Shown: positions 1 through 6,988 of the stretch, piece after piece | Layout of the letters: each line of letters starts with the position of its first letter | Numbering within the stretch: the first letter of the stretch is position 1 | NCBI GenBank assembly: GCA_002329075.1 | Contig: DCXR01000037.1 | Coordinates: forward strand, 1-16,560 | From: Candidatus Neomicrothrix sp. UBA2131 | GTDB taxonomy: Bacteria; Actinomycetota; Acidimicrobiia; Acidimicrobiales; MedAcidi-G1 | Reading direction: 5' to 3' | DNA: 16,560 nucleotides | Notes under the pieces: model-generated | The model's input: the letters and a program-made list of their open reading frames with translations, nothing else | Told to the model about the DNA's origin: nothing | Database searches by the model: none | Program-made: the position numbers and the translations under genes

Positions 1-585
1 CCTCCCACCACCACGACCGAGGCACCTGATGTCGGCCTCTCCGGCACCTGGACGGTCGACACGTCGATCGGGTCCTTCTCCGACTTCACCAGCACCTACG
101 TCGGCTTCCGTGTCGACGAGGAACTCGGTAGCGGGATCGGCAGCACCACCGCCGTGGGACGCACTCCGATCGTGTCCGGTACCTTCGAACTCGACGGCAG
201 CACGCTGGTGGCTGCCGAGATCACCGCCGACCTCAGCAAGATCCGTACCGACCGGTCCAAGCGTGACAACAAGGCCAAACAGGCGCTCGACACCGACAAC
301 CACCCCGAGGCGACCTTCACCCTGGTCGGCCCCATCGACCTCGGAGACCTGTCCGGCGAGGGAGTCGAGGTCGAAGTGTCCGCACCGGGCACCCTCACGA
401 TCAAGGGCGTCACCAACGACGTCGAGGTCGAACTGGCGGCGTTGCTCGTCAGCGAGATCGTGACCGTCGTCGGCACCTTCGACATCGTCTTCGCCGACTA
501 TGGCGTCGAGGTGCCATCGGCGCCGATCGTCCTTTCGGTCGAGGACCACGGGGTCGTCGAGATCCAGCTGTTCCTGACGCGCTAG
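1..585 (+). CDS. YceI-like domain protein (5' end outside window)
   Basis: The frame is open from base 1, so the start lies upstream; 194 residues are visible. They begin with a Pro/Thr-rich stretch (PPTTTEAP), like the linker after the signal or lipobox of actinobacterial exported proteins. A YceI-like domain follows: an FELDGSTL strand, the SKIRTDRSKRDNKAKQALDTDN segment matching the family's 'KRDxHL..F..' region, PEATF, then GTLTIKGVTNDVEVEL, matching the family's 'G.LTI.GVT..V'. YceI proteins are lipocalin-like beta-barrels outside the cytoplasmic membrane that bind isoprenoid-type lipids; the natural ligand here cannot be told. The MFS gene begins 3 nt after the stop, so the two are probably co-transcribed. 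Family assignment is good. Export is inferred from the linker because the N-terminus is not visible. Confidence 0.82.
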   Translation, partial: PPTTTTEAPDVGLSGTWTVDTSIGSFSDFTSTYVGFRVDEELGSGIGSTTAVGRTPIVSGTFELDGSTLVAAEITADLSKIRTDRSKRDNKAKQALDTDNHPEATFTLVGPIDLGDLSGEGVEVEVSAPGTLTIKGVTNDVEVELAALLVSEIVTVVGTFDIVFADYGVEVPSAPIVLSVEDHGVVEIQLFLTR

Positions 586-588
586 TTC

Positions 589-1845
589 GTGGGGGACTCG
601 CCGGCAGCACCGTTCCGACGCCCCTTCGGGGCGCTTGCCCCGCTGCACCACGTGGCATTCGCACGGTTCCTGCTGGCGAACACGACCAGCACCGTGGGTC
701 AGTTCCTGCAGGGGCTGGCGGTGCCCTTCCTCATCAACCAGATGACCGACTCGAACACCTGGGTCGGAGCGGCAGCGTTCGCCGCGCTGATCCCCGCCGT
801 CGTGACGACGCCGATCTCAGGGACCCTCGCCGACCGGATCGACCGCAAGCGGATACTGCTGGTGGCCTATGTCCTGCAGGGATGCATAACCGGTGGTTTG
901 CTGGCACTCCACCAGGCCGACCTGCTCACCCCCTGGCGGATCATCGGACTGCTCCTGGCCTCCGGAGCCGTCTCCGGCTTCCAGTGGGCGCCCATCCAGA
1001 GCCTCAGCGCCGTGCTCGTACCCCGGGAACTGTTGCCACAGGCGATCCGACTGCTGTCGATCTCCTTCACGGTCGGGCGATCGGTCGGCCCGGCGGCAGC
1101 GGCGCTGATACTGGCATTTGCCGGCCCGGGCCTCGCCTTCGCCGGAACCGTCGGCTGTTACCTCGTCGGACTCCTGCTGCTCTCCTCCGTACGTTGCCAC
1201 TGGGAGCCCGGCGAGGTGGCCGAACCCTTCTTCACCCAGTTCCGGGCGGGCATCGACTACGTCCGGTCCAACCCATCGATCCGACTGGCGTTGCGCCTCT
1301 CGTTCATGATGGCCTTCCTCGGTGCGGCCTTCGCATACTCCCTGACAGCCAGTGTGGCGGACGACCTGTTCGGCGCCGGCGGTGGTGGCCTGGGAGCCCT
1401 GGCCATGATGCTGGGCCTCGGTTCCGTACTGGGTGGCATCTACATCTCAGGGCCCGGAGGCCAGGTCCGACGTTCGCGCCTCGAGGCGGCCGTCGCCCTG
1501 CTCTTCGCCTTCGGCATGCTCATCGTGACCGCCACGCCATGGCTGTACGTCGGCTTCCTCGGCTATTTCGTGATGGGCATGACGCACATGCTCCACGGTG
1601 TCACCGTGAACACGGCGCTCCAACTGCAGCTGGACGAGGAGTACCGCGGTCGCGTCATGTCCGTGTGGCTGGTCGCCCTGCTCGGTGGGCTGCCCCTGGG
1701 CTCCTTTGCGGCCGGTGTGCTCGGCGACCTCTTCGGGATCCGCTGGGTAATGCTGGGCTACGCCGTGCTGCTGGCGGGCATGGTCAGCAGCATGGTGGGT
1801 GGTGCCGGCCTTGCCCTACTCGATGAGGTGGGACCCGAGGCCTGA
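589..1845 (+). CDS. MFS transporter (MFS_3 / EntS-like exporter)
   Basis: A 418-residue integral membrane protein with about 10-12 hydrophobic segments. The loop after the second helix carries the MFS motif A (GTLADRIDRKR, about residues 78-88), and SVGPAAAALILAF fits a helix-5 region. The overall pattern resembles the MFS_3 group (enterobactin exporter EntS and macrolide-efflux-like proteins), which exports small molecules using the proton gradient. The substrate cannot be deduced. The start is a GTG 3 nt after the YceI stop with no Shine-Dalgarno sequence, which suggests translational coupling to the upstream gene. The fold is confident; EntS-type function is only a family-level suggestion. 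Confidence 0.85.
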   Translation: MGDSPAAPFRRPFGALAPLHHVAFARFLLANTTSTVGQFLQGLAVPFLINQMTDSNTWVGAAAFAALIPAVVTTPISGTLADRIDRKRILLVAYVLQGCITGGLLALHQADLLTPWRIIGLLLASGAVSGFQWAPIQSLSAVLVPRELLPQAIRLLSISFTVGRSVGPAAAALILAFAGPGLAFAGTVGCYLVGLLLLSSVRCHWEPGEVAEPFFTQFRAGIDYVRSNPSIRLALRLSFMMAFLGAAFAYSLTASVADDLFGAGGGGLGALAMMLGLGSVLGGIYISGPGGQVRRSRLEAAVALLFAFGMLIVTATPWLYVGFLGYFVMGMTHMLHGVTVNTALQLQLDEEYRGRVMSVWLVALLGGLPLGSFAAGVLGDLFGIRWVMLGYAVLLAGMVSSMVGGAGLALLDEVGPEA

Positions 1846-1877
1846 CATCGGCCGGATCGCCTTTGTGGCCTTCGCGC

Positions 1878-1907
1878 TTGCCGAATCGCCCTGCTATCGG
1901 GGAGAAT
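1878..1907 (+). promoter_or_regulatory. Possible sigma-70-type promoter for the small ORF and CBS gene
   Basis: TTGCCG (1878-1883) and GAGAAT (1902-1907) are 18 nt apart, in the 88-nt gap after the MFS gene. Transcription would begin about 20 nt before the GTG at 1934. The -35 is a fair match to TTGACA and the -10 is imperfect. This is inference from sequence only. Confidence 0.3.
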
Positions 1908-1933
1908 GGCACATTCCGTGGAGGAGACAGTAG

Positions 1934-2185
1934 GTGACCGACCCAACCGAGGCGTCCGAGCGACTGCTAGAGGCGATGACAGCGCTCGAAGACCTTGCAC
2001 ATATGAGCACGCCGGCACAGGCGGCCGAGGACCTGGATCCGATCGTCCTGCAGGCCTTCTGGCGCGAGTGGCCACACTCGAGCGTCTGGGCGGGCACACT
2101 GTGGAGGGTCCTGAACCGGGACCTCGAGCAACCGGCGGCTCAGCAGAGCGACCCCGAACTCGATGAGGTGGGAGGAACCGGCTGA
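1934..2185 (+). CDS. Small hypothetical protein, coupled to the CBS-domain gene
   Basis: An 83-residue acidic protein that I do not recognise. The GTG start is chosen because a purine-rich GGAGGAGA lies just upstream (about 1919-1926). The N-terminal third is predicted helical (EASERLLEAMTALEDLAHM). A Trp-rich core follows (LQAFWREWPHSSVWAGTLWRVLNRDL), and the last 15 or so residues look disordered and acidic. It has no signal peptide, membrane segment or Cys motif. Its stop overlaps the next start (TGATG, 2183-2187), and GGAGGAAC near its end supplies the ribosome site for the CBS gene. That tight coupling argues for real translation and a related role, perhaps as a partner or regulator of the CBS protein. 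That role is inference. Confidence 0.72.
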   Translation: MTDPTEASERLLEAMTALEDLAHMSTPAQAAEDLDPIVLQAFWREWPHSSVWAGTLWRVLNRDLEQPAAQQSDPELDEVGGTG

Positions 2186-2562
2186 TGGTCGAAGTACGTG
2201 AGGTGATGTCCCGGGACGTCGTCACGGTTGCATCCGATGCATCTGTCGCCGATGCGGCGAGGTGCATGGTGCAGGGCGGCTTCGGTTCCGTGATCGTCGT
2301 GCACGGGAAGATGCTCGTCGGCATCCTCACCGAGCGCGATGTGCTGCGGGCCGCCGCCCATGAGACGGACCTGTCCAGCGCATCGGTCGAGCCCTGGATG
2401 ACCCCCGATCCCGAAACCGCCGAACCCGACCTCGAGACCGAGGAGGCCGCCGGGATGATGCTGTCCCGTGGCTTCCGCCACCTGCCGGTCACCGAAGGTG
2501 GCGATCTCGTCGGCGTCGTCAGCCTGCGCGATGTACTGAGCGCCCGCATCGGGCGCCGCTAG
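2185..2562 (+). CDS. Two-CBS-domain protein
   Basis: A 125-residue protein made only of a CBS pair (Bateman module). CBS1 spans about residues 1-58 (VREVMSRDVVTVASDASVADAARCM through GILTERDVLRA). CBS2 spans about 68-125 (VEPWMTPDPETAEPDLETEEAAGMM through HLPVTEGGDLVGVVSLRDVL). Both repeats show the typical D-x-x-x-x-A-x-x-x-M helix and the 'LVGIxTxRDVL' end. Such stand-alone modules bind adenine nucleotides (AMP, ATP, SAM) in the cleft and act as sensors or as subunits regulating a partner. No catalytic domain is attached. It is translationally coupled to the 83-residue protein upstream, its most obvious candidate partner. The ligand and target are unknown. Confidence 0.88.
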   Translation: MVEVREVMSRDVVTVASDASVADAARCMVQGGFGSVIVVHGKMLVGILTERDVLRAAAHETDLSSASVEPWMTPDPETAEPDLETEEAAGMMLSRGFRHLPVTEGGDLVGVVSLRDVLSARIGRR

Positions 2563-2583
2563 CCAGACCAGTCAGTCCGGCTA
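2560..2583 (+). terminator. Terminator-like hairpin at the end of the CBS gene
   Basis: The stem TAGCC-A-GAC pairs with GTC-C-GGCTA: eight pairs, one A/C mismatch and a six-base loop (CAGTCA). It begins at the TAG stop codon of the CBS gene. No T-tract follows, so it is not a classical intrinsic terminator. It could mark the mRNA end or protect the 3' end. Confidence 0.35.
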
Positions 2584-2602
2584 CCAGCCAGATTCGGCTC
2601 CC

Positions 2603-3274
2603 ATGGCGCTGGATCCCCAGGAACGGGCGCACCGCACGAGCGCTGCCTGGACCGCCGGCCCCGTCTATGCGGCGGTGCGGACGTTGGTCCGCTGTCTCCT
2701 CTGGCCGTACTTCCGGGTTCGGGCAACTGGCCGCGAGCACATCCCGGCCACCGGGCCGGTCATCCTTGCCCCGGTGCACCGCTCGAACCTGGATTCGTTC
2801 CTGCTCTCGCCCCTGACCCCACGCCGCCTCCGGGCTTTGGCAAAGGTCAGCCTGTTCAAGGTGCGGCCGTTGGCCTGGTTCCTGGCGTCGTTGGGTGCGT
2901 TTCCGGTCCGACGCGAGACGGCCGACCGGGAGTCGATGCGCACAGCCCGCGACCTGCTTTCCGAGGGCAACCTGCTGCTCGTGTTCCCCGAGGGAACCCG
3001 ACATGACGGACCGCGAATCGCCGAACTCTTCGACGGTACCGCCTGGTTGGCCGCCAAGGCCGGTGCACGCGTCGTACCGGTCGGCGTCGCCGGCAGCGGC
3101 GAGGCGATGCCGACGGGTGCGAAGTTCCCCAGGCGACACTCCATCCGGATCCTGGTCCATCCGGCCCTTGAGCCTCCTGCCGCCGACGCTCGCAGGAGCG
3201 TGCTCAGGGAATGGACGGCCAACCTCGAGTCGTCCCTGCAGGCTGCCCTGGACGAGGCCAACGCCACCCTCTGA
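2603..3274 (+). CDS. plsC: 1-acyl-sn-glycerol-3-phosphate acyltransferase family (PlsC-like)
   Basis: A 223-residue membrane-associated acyltransferase of the PlsC/LPLAT family, which transfers an acyl chain from acyl-CoA or acyl-ACP to lysophosphatidic acid to give phosphatidic acid. The catalytic block HRSNLD (HX4D, His59 and Asp64) is present, as are the substrate-binding FPEGTR (128-133) and the intervening KVSLFKVRPLAWFLASLGAFPVRR. A hydrophobic stretch near residues 21-38 precedes the domain. The length is normal. The ATG start has no obvious Shine-Dalgarno sequence. Genomes of this kind carry several PlsC paralogues, so the exact acceptor is uncertain, and the symbol marks the family, not a proven housekeeping role. 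A small 5-bp hairpin (CTCCC/GGGAG, 3276-3292) follows the stop. Confidence 0.87.
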   Translation: MALDPQERAHRTSAAWTAGPVYAAVRTLVRCLLWPYFRVRATGREHIPATGPVILAPVHRSNLDSFLLSPLTPRRLRALAKVSLFKVRPLAWFLASLGAFPVRRETADRESMRTARDLLSEGNLLLVFPEGTRHDGPRIAELFDGTAWLAAKAGARVVPVGVAGSGEAMPTGAKFPRRHSIRILVHPALEPPAADARRSVLREWTANLESSLQAALDEANATL

Positions 3275-3333
3275 CCTCCCACCTGCCGGGAGCGGATGCC
3301 GCTCTGCGGTCGATCGCCTGCGATGGTAGGTGC

Positions 3334-4212
3334 GTGGAAAGCCAGGTACGCAACGGTCGGGCAGCCGCGACGTTCGCCATCTCCCTCATGGCGTTCGGTC
3401 CGATCATCATCAAGGTCTCGGACCTGGCCGAGTTTCGCTTCGTCTTCTGGCGACTGGCCGCAGCGCTGGTCGTCTACCTCGCGTACCTGTTGGTCAGCGG
3501 CAGTCGCCTTACGGTCGATGCGCTCCGCACGTCGTTCTGGGGCGGGCTCCTGTTCGGCGTCAACCTGGTGTTGTTCGTCACGTTCATGCGTCGCACGAGC
3601 GCTACCCATGCCGTCGTCATGGGCTCGTTGCAGCCCATCGTGCTGCTGGGAGTCGCAGGTCCGCTGTTCGGTGAGCGCCCCCGCCGGTCGCTCTATCTCT
3701 GGTCGCTACTCGCCATCGGCGGCGTCGTCCTGTCGTTGCAGGGCGGTGACCCCAGCGGCGTGGCGACCGTCGAAGGGGACGTGTTGGCGTTCTTCGGGAT
3801 GTTGCTCTGGTGCAGTTACTACATCGTCAGCAAGCGGGCTCGCATGACGCTGGACTCGACCGTGTACCAGTTGTGCCTCACCCTCGTGGCTACGATCGTG
3901 ATCCTGCCCGCGGCCCTCATCTCTGGACAAGGTGTGGCACCACCTTCGGGCGCCGACTGGTGGCCGGTCCTGTTGATGGCAGCCATTCCCGGCACCGGGC
4001 ACCTGCTGACCAACTACGCCCACGCACACGTGACGTTGACGGTCATGGGCCTCATCAACCTGCTCTTCACGGTCATCACGCCGCTCTATGCCTGGTGGCT
4101 CGTGGACGAGGCGCTGGGAGGCGTGCAGGCACTGGGCATCGTCGTCGTAGTGGCGACCCTTGCGGTGGTGGTGACGCGGCCGACGGCACGGCCGACGGAG
4201 GTTCTCGGCTAG
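3334..4212 (+). CDS. EamA-family (DMT superfamily) transporter
   Basis: A 292-residue integral membrane protein with about ten hydrophobic segments in two EamA repeats. Repeat 1 runs from AAATFAISLMAFGPIIIKVS to PLFGERPRRSLYLWSLLAIGGVVLSLQGG. Repeat 2 runs from DVLAFFGMLLWCSYYIVSKRAR to TPLYAWWLVDEALGGVQALGIVVVVATLAVVVTRP. EamA proteins export metabolites or amino acids; the substrate is unknown. The frame is open back to an ATG at 3211, but that would overlap plsC by 64 nt and add a non-homologous leader. The GTG at 3334 puts the first helix about 10 residues in, as usual. Its TAG stop overlaps the TAG stop of the convergent amidotransferase gene. Confidence 0.86.
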   Translation: MESQVRNGRAAATFAISLMAFGPIIIKVSDLAEFRFVFWRLAAALVVYLAYLLVSGSRLTVDALRTSFWGGLLFGVNLVLFVTFMRRTSATHAVVMGSLQPIVLLGVAGPLFGERPRRSLYLWSLLAIGGVVLSLQGGDPSGVATVEGDVLAFFGMLLWCSYYIVSKRARMTLDSTVYQLCLTLVATIVILPAALISGQGVAPPSGADWWPVLLMAAIPGTGHLLTNYAHAHVTLTVMGLINLLFTVITPLYAWWLVDEALGGVQALGIVVVVATLAVVVTRPTARPTEVLG

Positions 4213-4215
4213 CCG
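4206..4215. other. Palindrome holding both stop codons of two convergent genes
   Basis: CGGCTAGCCG is a perfect 10-bp palindrome. The EamA stop is TAG at 4210-4212; the amidotransferase stop is the complement of CTA at 4209-4211. The coding regions overlap by 4 nt (4209-4212), leaving no room for a separate terminator. Confidence 0.6.
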
Positions 4216-4907
4216 GCCAGCACATTGAGCATCCAGTCGGCGACGGCGAAGCGGTCGGTGCCACCGTCGAGCGTCGACAGCGCATCGGCGACGACCTCCT
4301 GTCCGATCCTGACGAGGCGACTGGTGTAGAGGTCGCGGGCGAAGTCGGTGTCGAACTCGGGATGGCCCTGGATGCCGATGATGTGGTCGCCGATGCCGAA
4401 CGACGCCACCGGGCAGTGGGCCGTCGACGAGGTCAGCCTCGCCCCGGCCGGCAGGTCGACGACATGGTCCTGGTGGCAGTAGGTGATCCCGAAGCCGCCA
4501 TCGACCGGAGCCGTCACCGACGAGGGGGCGACCACCTCGGCGTGTCGGACGCCGATGTTCCAGCCGCCGGTGTACCGGACCTCACCGCCGAGCGCCTGGG
4601 CGACGGCCTGGTGGCCGAAGCAGACGCCGATGACCGGCGCCCGTGCTGCGTCGAGGTCCCTGACAACGTCGAACAGGTCGGTGATCCACGGGTCGTCGTC
4701 CAGGGCCGACGAGCGGGCACCGGAGATCAGCCAGCCGTCCTGCTCGTCGGCGGCACCGGGCAGCCTGCCGTCGACCACGTCGTAGTCGGTGACCACGACC
4801 TCGTCGTCGCCGTGGCTGAGGAGTTCGGTGAACAGTTCCCGGTAGCCGCCATAGCGTTCGAGTCGGTCGCCGCCGACCTCGTCACAGCGCAGGAGCCCGA
4901 TGCGCAC
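4209..4907 (-). CDS. Class I glutamine amidotransferase (GMP synthase N-domain-like)
   Basis: A 232-residue class I (GATase) protein. The complete triad is visible: nucleophile Cys96 in GVCFGHQAVAQ, and His182 with Glu184 in GIQGHPEFDTDF. GWLISGARSSALDDDPWI (about 58-75) matches the 'ISGSPxSVYDDxPWI' segment of stand-alone GMP-synthase-like amidotransferases. Such proteins hydrolyse glutamine or related gamma-glutamyl compounds; stand-alone members include gamma-Glu-putrescine-type hydrolases and uncharacterised ones. No synthetase domain is attached, so this is not a complete GuaA. It starts with GTG 2 nt after the stop of the Usp-like gene, so the pair is almost certainly one operon. Substrate unknown. 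Confidence 0.86.
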   Translation of the reverse strand: MRIGLLRCDEVGGDRLERYGGYRELFTELLSHGDDEVVVTDYDVVDGRLPGAADEQDGWLISGARSSALDDDPWITDLFDVVRDLDAARAPVIGVCFGHQAVAQALGGEVRYTGGWNIGVRHAEVVAPSSVTAPVDGGFGITYCHQDHVVDLPAGARLTSSTAHCPVASFGIGDHIIGIQGHPEFDTDFARDLYTSRLVRIGQEVVADALSTLDGGTDRFAVADWMLNVLAG

Positions 4908-4909
4908 GG

Positions 4910-5473
4910 TCAGGCATCCTCAGCCCGGAGGAACACCGGTCCGGCCCAGCGGGCGACCAGGCCGGTGACCACGTCGATCTCGGAACGCACGGGGATCACG
5001 ACCTGTCCGTCGTATTCGGGGACCGCCGACGGGAGGTCGTCGGCGGTGGCGTAACCGAAGCCCAGGACGACTGAGGAAGACGCCCGGGCGTCGATGTCGC
5101 CATCTGCGAAGCGGCGATCGATGAGCATCGTGCCGCCGACGACGTAGTCGTGGGGGGTGCTCGACGGGCCGAAGATCAGGAGGTCACCGCTCCAGGCGTC
5201 GGCGTAGGGCTGCCACTCTCCGCCCGCATAGACGGCGAGGGGTTCGGGCAGGTTGTCGCCGACGCGCTCCAGGGACGAGGGGAGGTCGACCTCCGTGCGA
5301 ACGGCGACCACGTCCGGGGCGTGGACGGTGTCGACGTCGAGCGCTGCGAGCGTTACCTCGGAGCCGACAAGGATGAGCGTGGCGTCGAACGAGCGGGCCA
5401 TGGTCGCCGACGGGTGAAGGGCCGCCTGCGCCAGGTCACCGCCGTCGAGGGGCACGAGCAGGTGCGAGTACAT
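4910..5473 (-). CDS. Universal stress protein-like, degenerate
   Basis: A 187-residue protein whose N-terminus (MYSHLLVPLDGGDLAQAALHPSATMARSFDATLILVG) is a good match to the first strand and helix of UspA proteins ('MYKHILVPLDGS..A..AL..A..LA...A.L.L'). The rest diverges. The ATP-binding G-x2-G-x9-G-(S/T) motif is not visible; where it would lie the protein reads LIFGPSSTPHDYVVGGTMLIDRRF. A C-terminal part (EYDGQVVIPVRSEIDVVTGLVARWAGPVFL) is not typical of the family. The ATG at 5473 is chosen over an upstream GTG at 5524 because it gives the canonical Usp start and a TACGCT hexamer sits 8 nt before it (likely leaderless). It is co-transcribed with the amidotransferase. The Usp N-terminal similarity is clear; nucleotide binding is doubtful. 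Confidence 0.72.
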   Translation of the reverse strand: MYSHLLVPLDGGDLAQAALHPSATMARSFDATLILVGSEVTLAALDVDTVHAPDVVAVRTEVDLPSSLERVGDNLPEPLAVYAGGEWQPYADAWSGDLLIFGPSSTPHDYVVGGTMLIDRRFADGDIDARASSSVVLGFGYATADDLPSAVPEYDGQVVIPVRSEIDVVTGLVARWAGPVFLRAEDA

Positions 5474-5481
5474 CGGGCGAA

Positions 5482-5487
5482 AGCGTA
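5482..5487 (-). promoter_or_regulatory. Probable -10 element for the Usp-like gene (leaderless)
   Basis: Read on the minus strand this is TACGCT (TAnnnT), with 8 nt between it and the ATG at 5473. There is no Shine-Dalgarno sequence, so transcription probably starts at or near the start codon. No clear -35 was found. Confidence 0.4.
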
Positions 5488-5574
5488 CGCGCCACGGTCG
5501 GTGGCCGAGGAGCCGTGCCACCAATTGGTGGACAGGAGGTCGCAGTAGCGAGTTGGACGGGCGAGACTGCGCGG

Positions 5575-6456
5575 GTGCAGCGGGGATTCTTCTATGCGGT
5601 CGGCGCCTTTTCGCTCTGGGGTGTCTCGCCTGCCTTCTGGAGGCTTCTCAGGCACGTCCCCTCAGCCGACATCTTCGGACACCGGGTGGTCTGGACGTTC
5701 GGGTGCGTCGGCCTGATCCTTGTCTCCCGACGTTCCTGGCGGCGGGTGGTCGAGGCGGTGGGTGATCGTCGGATCCTCAGGCTCGAGTTCGTCGCGGCGG
5801 TCCTGCTCGGCTCCAACTGGCTGCTCTGGGTGTGGGCGGTCACCTCCGACCACGTGATCGAGGGCAGCCTCGGCTACTTCATGAACCCGCTGGTCAGCGT
5901 GGTGCTTGGAATGCTGTTCCTCGGCGAGTCCCTGCGTCCGCCCCAGTGGGTTGCGGTCGGCCTGGCGGTGGTGGGTGTGGTCTGGCTGACGGTGCAGGTG
6001 GGCACGTTGCCCTGGATCGCACTCGTGCTGGCGTTCACCTTCGGCTTCTACGGCCTCATCAAGAAAAAGCTCGACCTCTCGCCGTTCGAGGGACTCGGCA
6101 TCGAGATGTCGGTCCTGCTGCTGCCGGCCATGCTGTTCCTCGTCGTGCGAGCGGCCTCCGGGGACGGGGCCATGGGTGTCGGTGTCCCGGGCGACAGCCT
6201 CCTGCTGATGGCAGGTGGACTTTTCACGGCCGGGCCCCTGCTGCTGTTCGGGGCCGCCGTGCGACGGGTGCCGCTGACGGTGATCGGCCTGACCCAGTAC
6301 CTTGCGCCGACCATCAACTTCGTGCTCGGCGTGGCGGTCTACGACGAGCCGTTCGACGGGATGCGCCTGATCGGATTCGCCGCCATCTGGGCCGGACTGA
6401 TCGTCTTCTCGCAGGACTTCATCCGCAGTGCCCGTCGGATGCGCCCGGTTGGCTGA
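5575..6456 (+). CDS. rarD: RarD-type EamA/DMT transporter
   Basis: A 293-residue membrane protein with about ten helices, recognisable as RarD by GFFYAVGAFSLWGVSPAFWRLL, IFGHRVVWTF, GSNWLLWVWAV, HVIEGSLGYFMNPLVSVVLGMLFLGE, FTFGFYGLIKKKL and TVIGLTQYLAPTINFVLGV, all in family order. RarD is an inner-membrane DMT transporter of unproven substrate; the 'chloramphenicol-sensitive' label is historical. The start is uncertain. GTG at 5575 leaves three residues before the conserved Gly, as in short family members. A GTG at 5515 would add 20 residues with no family similarity. A perfect AGGAGGT at 5534-5540 lies between them, but no in-frame start codon follows it. The gene is divergent from the Usp-like gene. 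Confidence 0.88.
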   Translation: MQRGFFYAVGAFSLWGVSPAFWRLLRHVPSADIFGHRVVWTFGCVGLILVSRRSWRRVVEAVGDRRILRLEFVAAVLLGSNWLLWVWAVTSDHVIEGSLGYFMNPLVSVVLGMLFLGESLRPPQWVAVGLAVVGVVWLTVQVGTLPWIALVLAFTFGFYGLIKKKLDLSPFEGLGIEMSVLLLPAMLFLVVRAASGDGAMGVGVPGDSLLLMAGGLFTAGPLLLFGAAVRRVPLTVIGLTQYLAPTINFVLGVAVYDEPFDGMRLIGFAAIWAGLIVFSQDFIRSARRMRPVG

Positions 6457-6469
6457 CCTGGCCGGTCAG
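6453..6469. terminator. Hairpin spanning two convergent stop codons
   Basis: CTGACC (6453-6458) pairs with GGTCAG (6464-6469) around the loop TGGCC. The stem contains the rarD stop TGA and the complement of the flavodoxin stop TGA. It reads the same on both strands, so it could serve both transcripts. There is no T-tract. Confidence 0.35.
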
Positions 6470-6888
6470 GACCTGGCGGCTGCCAGCACCTCGTCGGCGA
6501 ACGCCGGGGCTTCGTCATCGAGGCGTCGACGGTTGAGCGAGCGTGCGGCAACCACGTCGCCACCGTGTTCCTCGAGCAGGCCGGCCAACTTGTCGGCGGC
6601 ACTACCGGGGTTGAAGGCGTGGGTCATGAAGGCTGCTACGCGCTTGTTCCAGAGCCTGGGGATGCTGCGCACCTTGCCGGTGTCGCCGGGGCGGTGGCCG
6701 AAGAGGATGAGGCCGTCGACCCAGGTACCGACGAAGACCAGGTCGGCCTCGGCGAGCTCCTTGAAGTCGATGTTGGTGACCGGGCGTACAGCGACCGTGT
6801 CGCCGGCGGCTTCGGCGGCTCCACCGATCAACTCGGCGGCGCGACGCGTGTTCCCGGTACGGCTCTGGTGGATCACGACGATGTTCAA
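6466..6888 (-). CDS. Short flavodoxin-like protein
   Basis: A 140-residue single-domain flavodoxin-like protein. The FMN phosphate loop is clear (VVIHQSRTGNTRRAAELI, with SRTGNT at residues 9-14). It is followed by DLVFVGTWVDGLILFGHRPGDTGKV, which occupies the position of the isoalloxazine loops, and KRVAAFMTHAFNPGSAADKLAGLL, the third strand region. Flavodoxins carry one or two electrons at low potential between redox enzymes in the cytoplasm. The start is TTG, supported by GAGGA 8 nt upstream on the minus strand. It is divergent from the FmdB-like gene, with a candidate promoter in the shared gap. The partner enzyme is not evident locally; the SDR across the gap uses NAD(P) and is not an obvious flavodoxin client. 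Confidence 0.85.
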   Translation of the reverse strand: MNIVVIHQSRTGNTRRAAELIGGAAEAAGDTVAVRPVTNIDFKELAEADLVFVGTWVDGLILFGHRPGDTGKVRSIPRLWNKRVAAFMTHAFNPGSAADKLAGLLEEHGGDVVAARSLNRRRLDDEAPAFADEVLAAARS

Positions 6889-6930
6889 GGGTGGTTCCTC
6901 AGCGGTTGGTCGGGCAGCCCGAGGCCACCG

Positions 6931-6936
6931 AGTGTA
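6931..6936 (-). promoter_or_regulatory. Candidate -10 element for the flavodoxin-like gene
   Basis: It reads TACACT on the minus strand, identical to the -10 facing the other way at 6976-6981. A start about 7 nt downstream would leave a leader of about 36 nt that includes the GAGGA ribosome site. A weak -35 (GTGACG, complement of 6953-6958) lies 16 nt upstream. Confidence 0.35.
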
Positions 6937-6975
6937 CCGGCCTGCTCCCGCTCGTCACCGGGAGCGCGACGGCCG

Positions 6976-6981
6976 TACACT
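6976..6981 (+). promoter_or_regulatory. Probable -10 element for the FmdB-like gene (leaderless)
   Basis: TACACT (TAnnnT) with 7 nt between it and the ATG at 6989. There is no Shine-Dalgarno sequence, so the transcript is probably leaderless. A weak -35 (TCGTCA, 6952-6957) is 18 nt upstream and overlaps the -35 of the opposite promoter. Confidence 0.45.
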
Positions 6982-6988
6982 TCGCGCC

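Noticed and set aside
3211..3333. A longer EamA protein starting at 3211
   Set aside because: It would overlap the acyltransferase by 64 nt and add 41 residues unlike any EamA leader.
3810..5054. A 414-codon plus-strand frame across the EamA end, the amidotransferase and the Usp-like gene
   Set aside because: It crosses three genes in other frames, and its composition (His/Arg-rich, then Asp/Val-rich) is that of a frame shadow.
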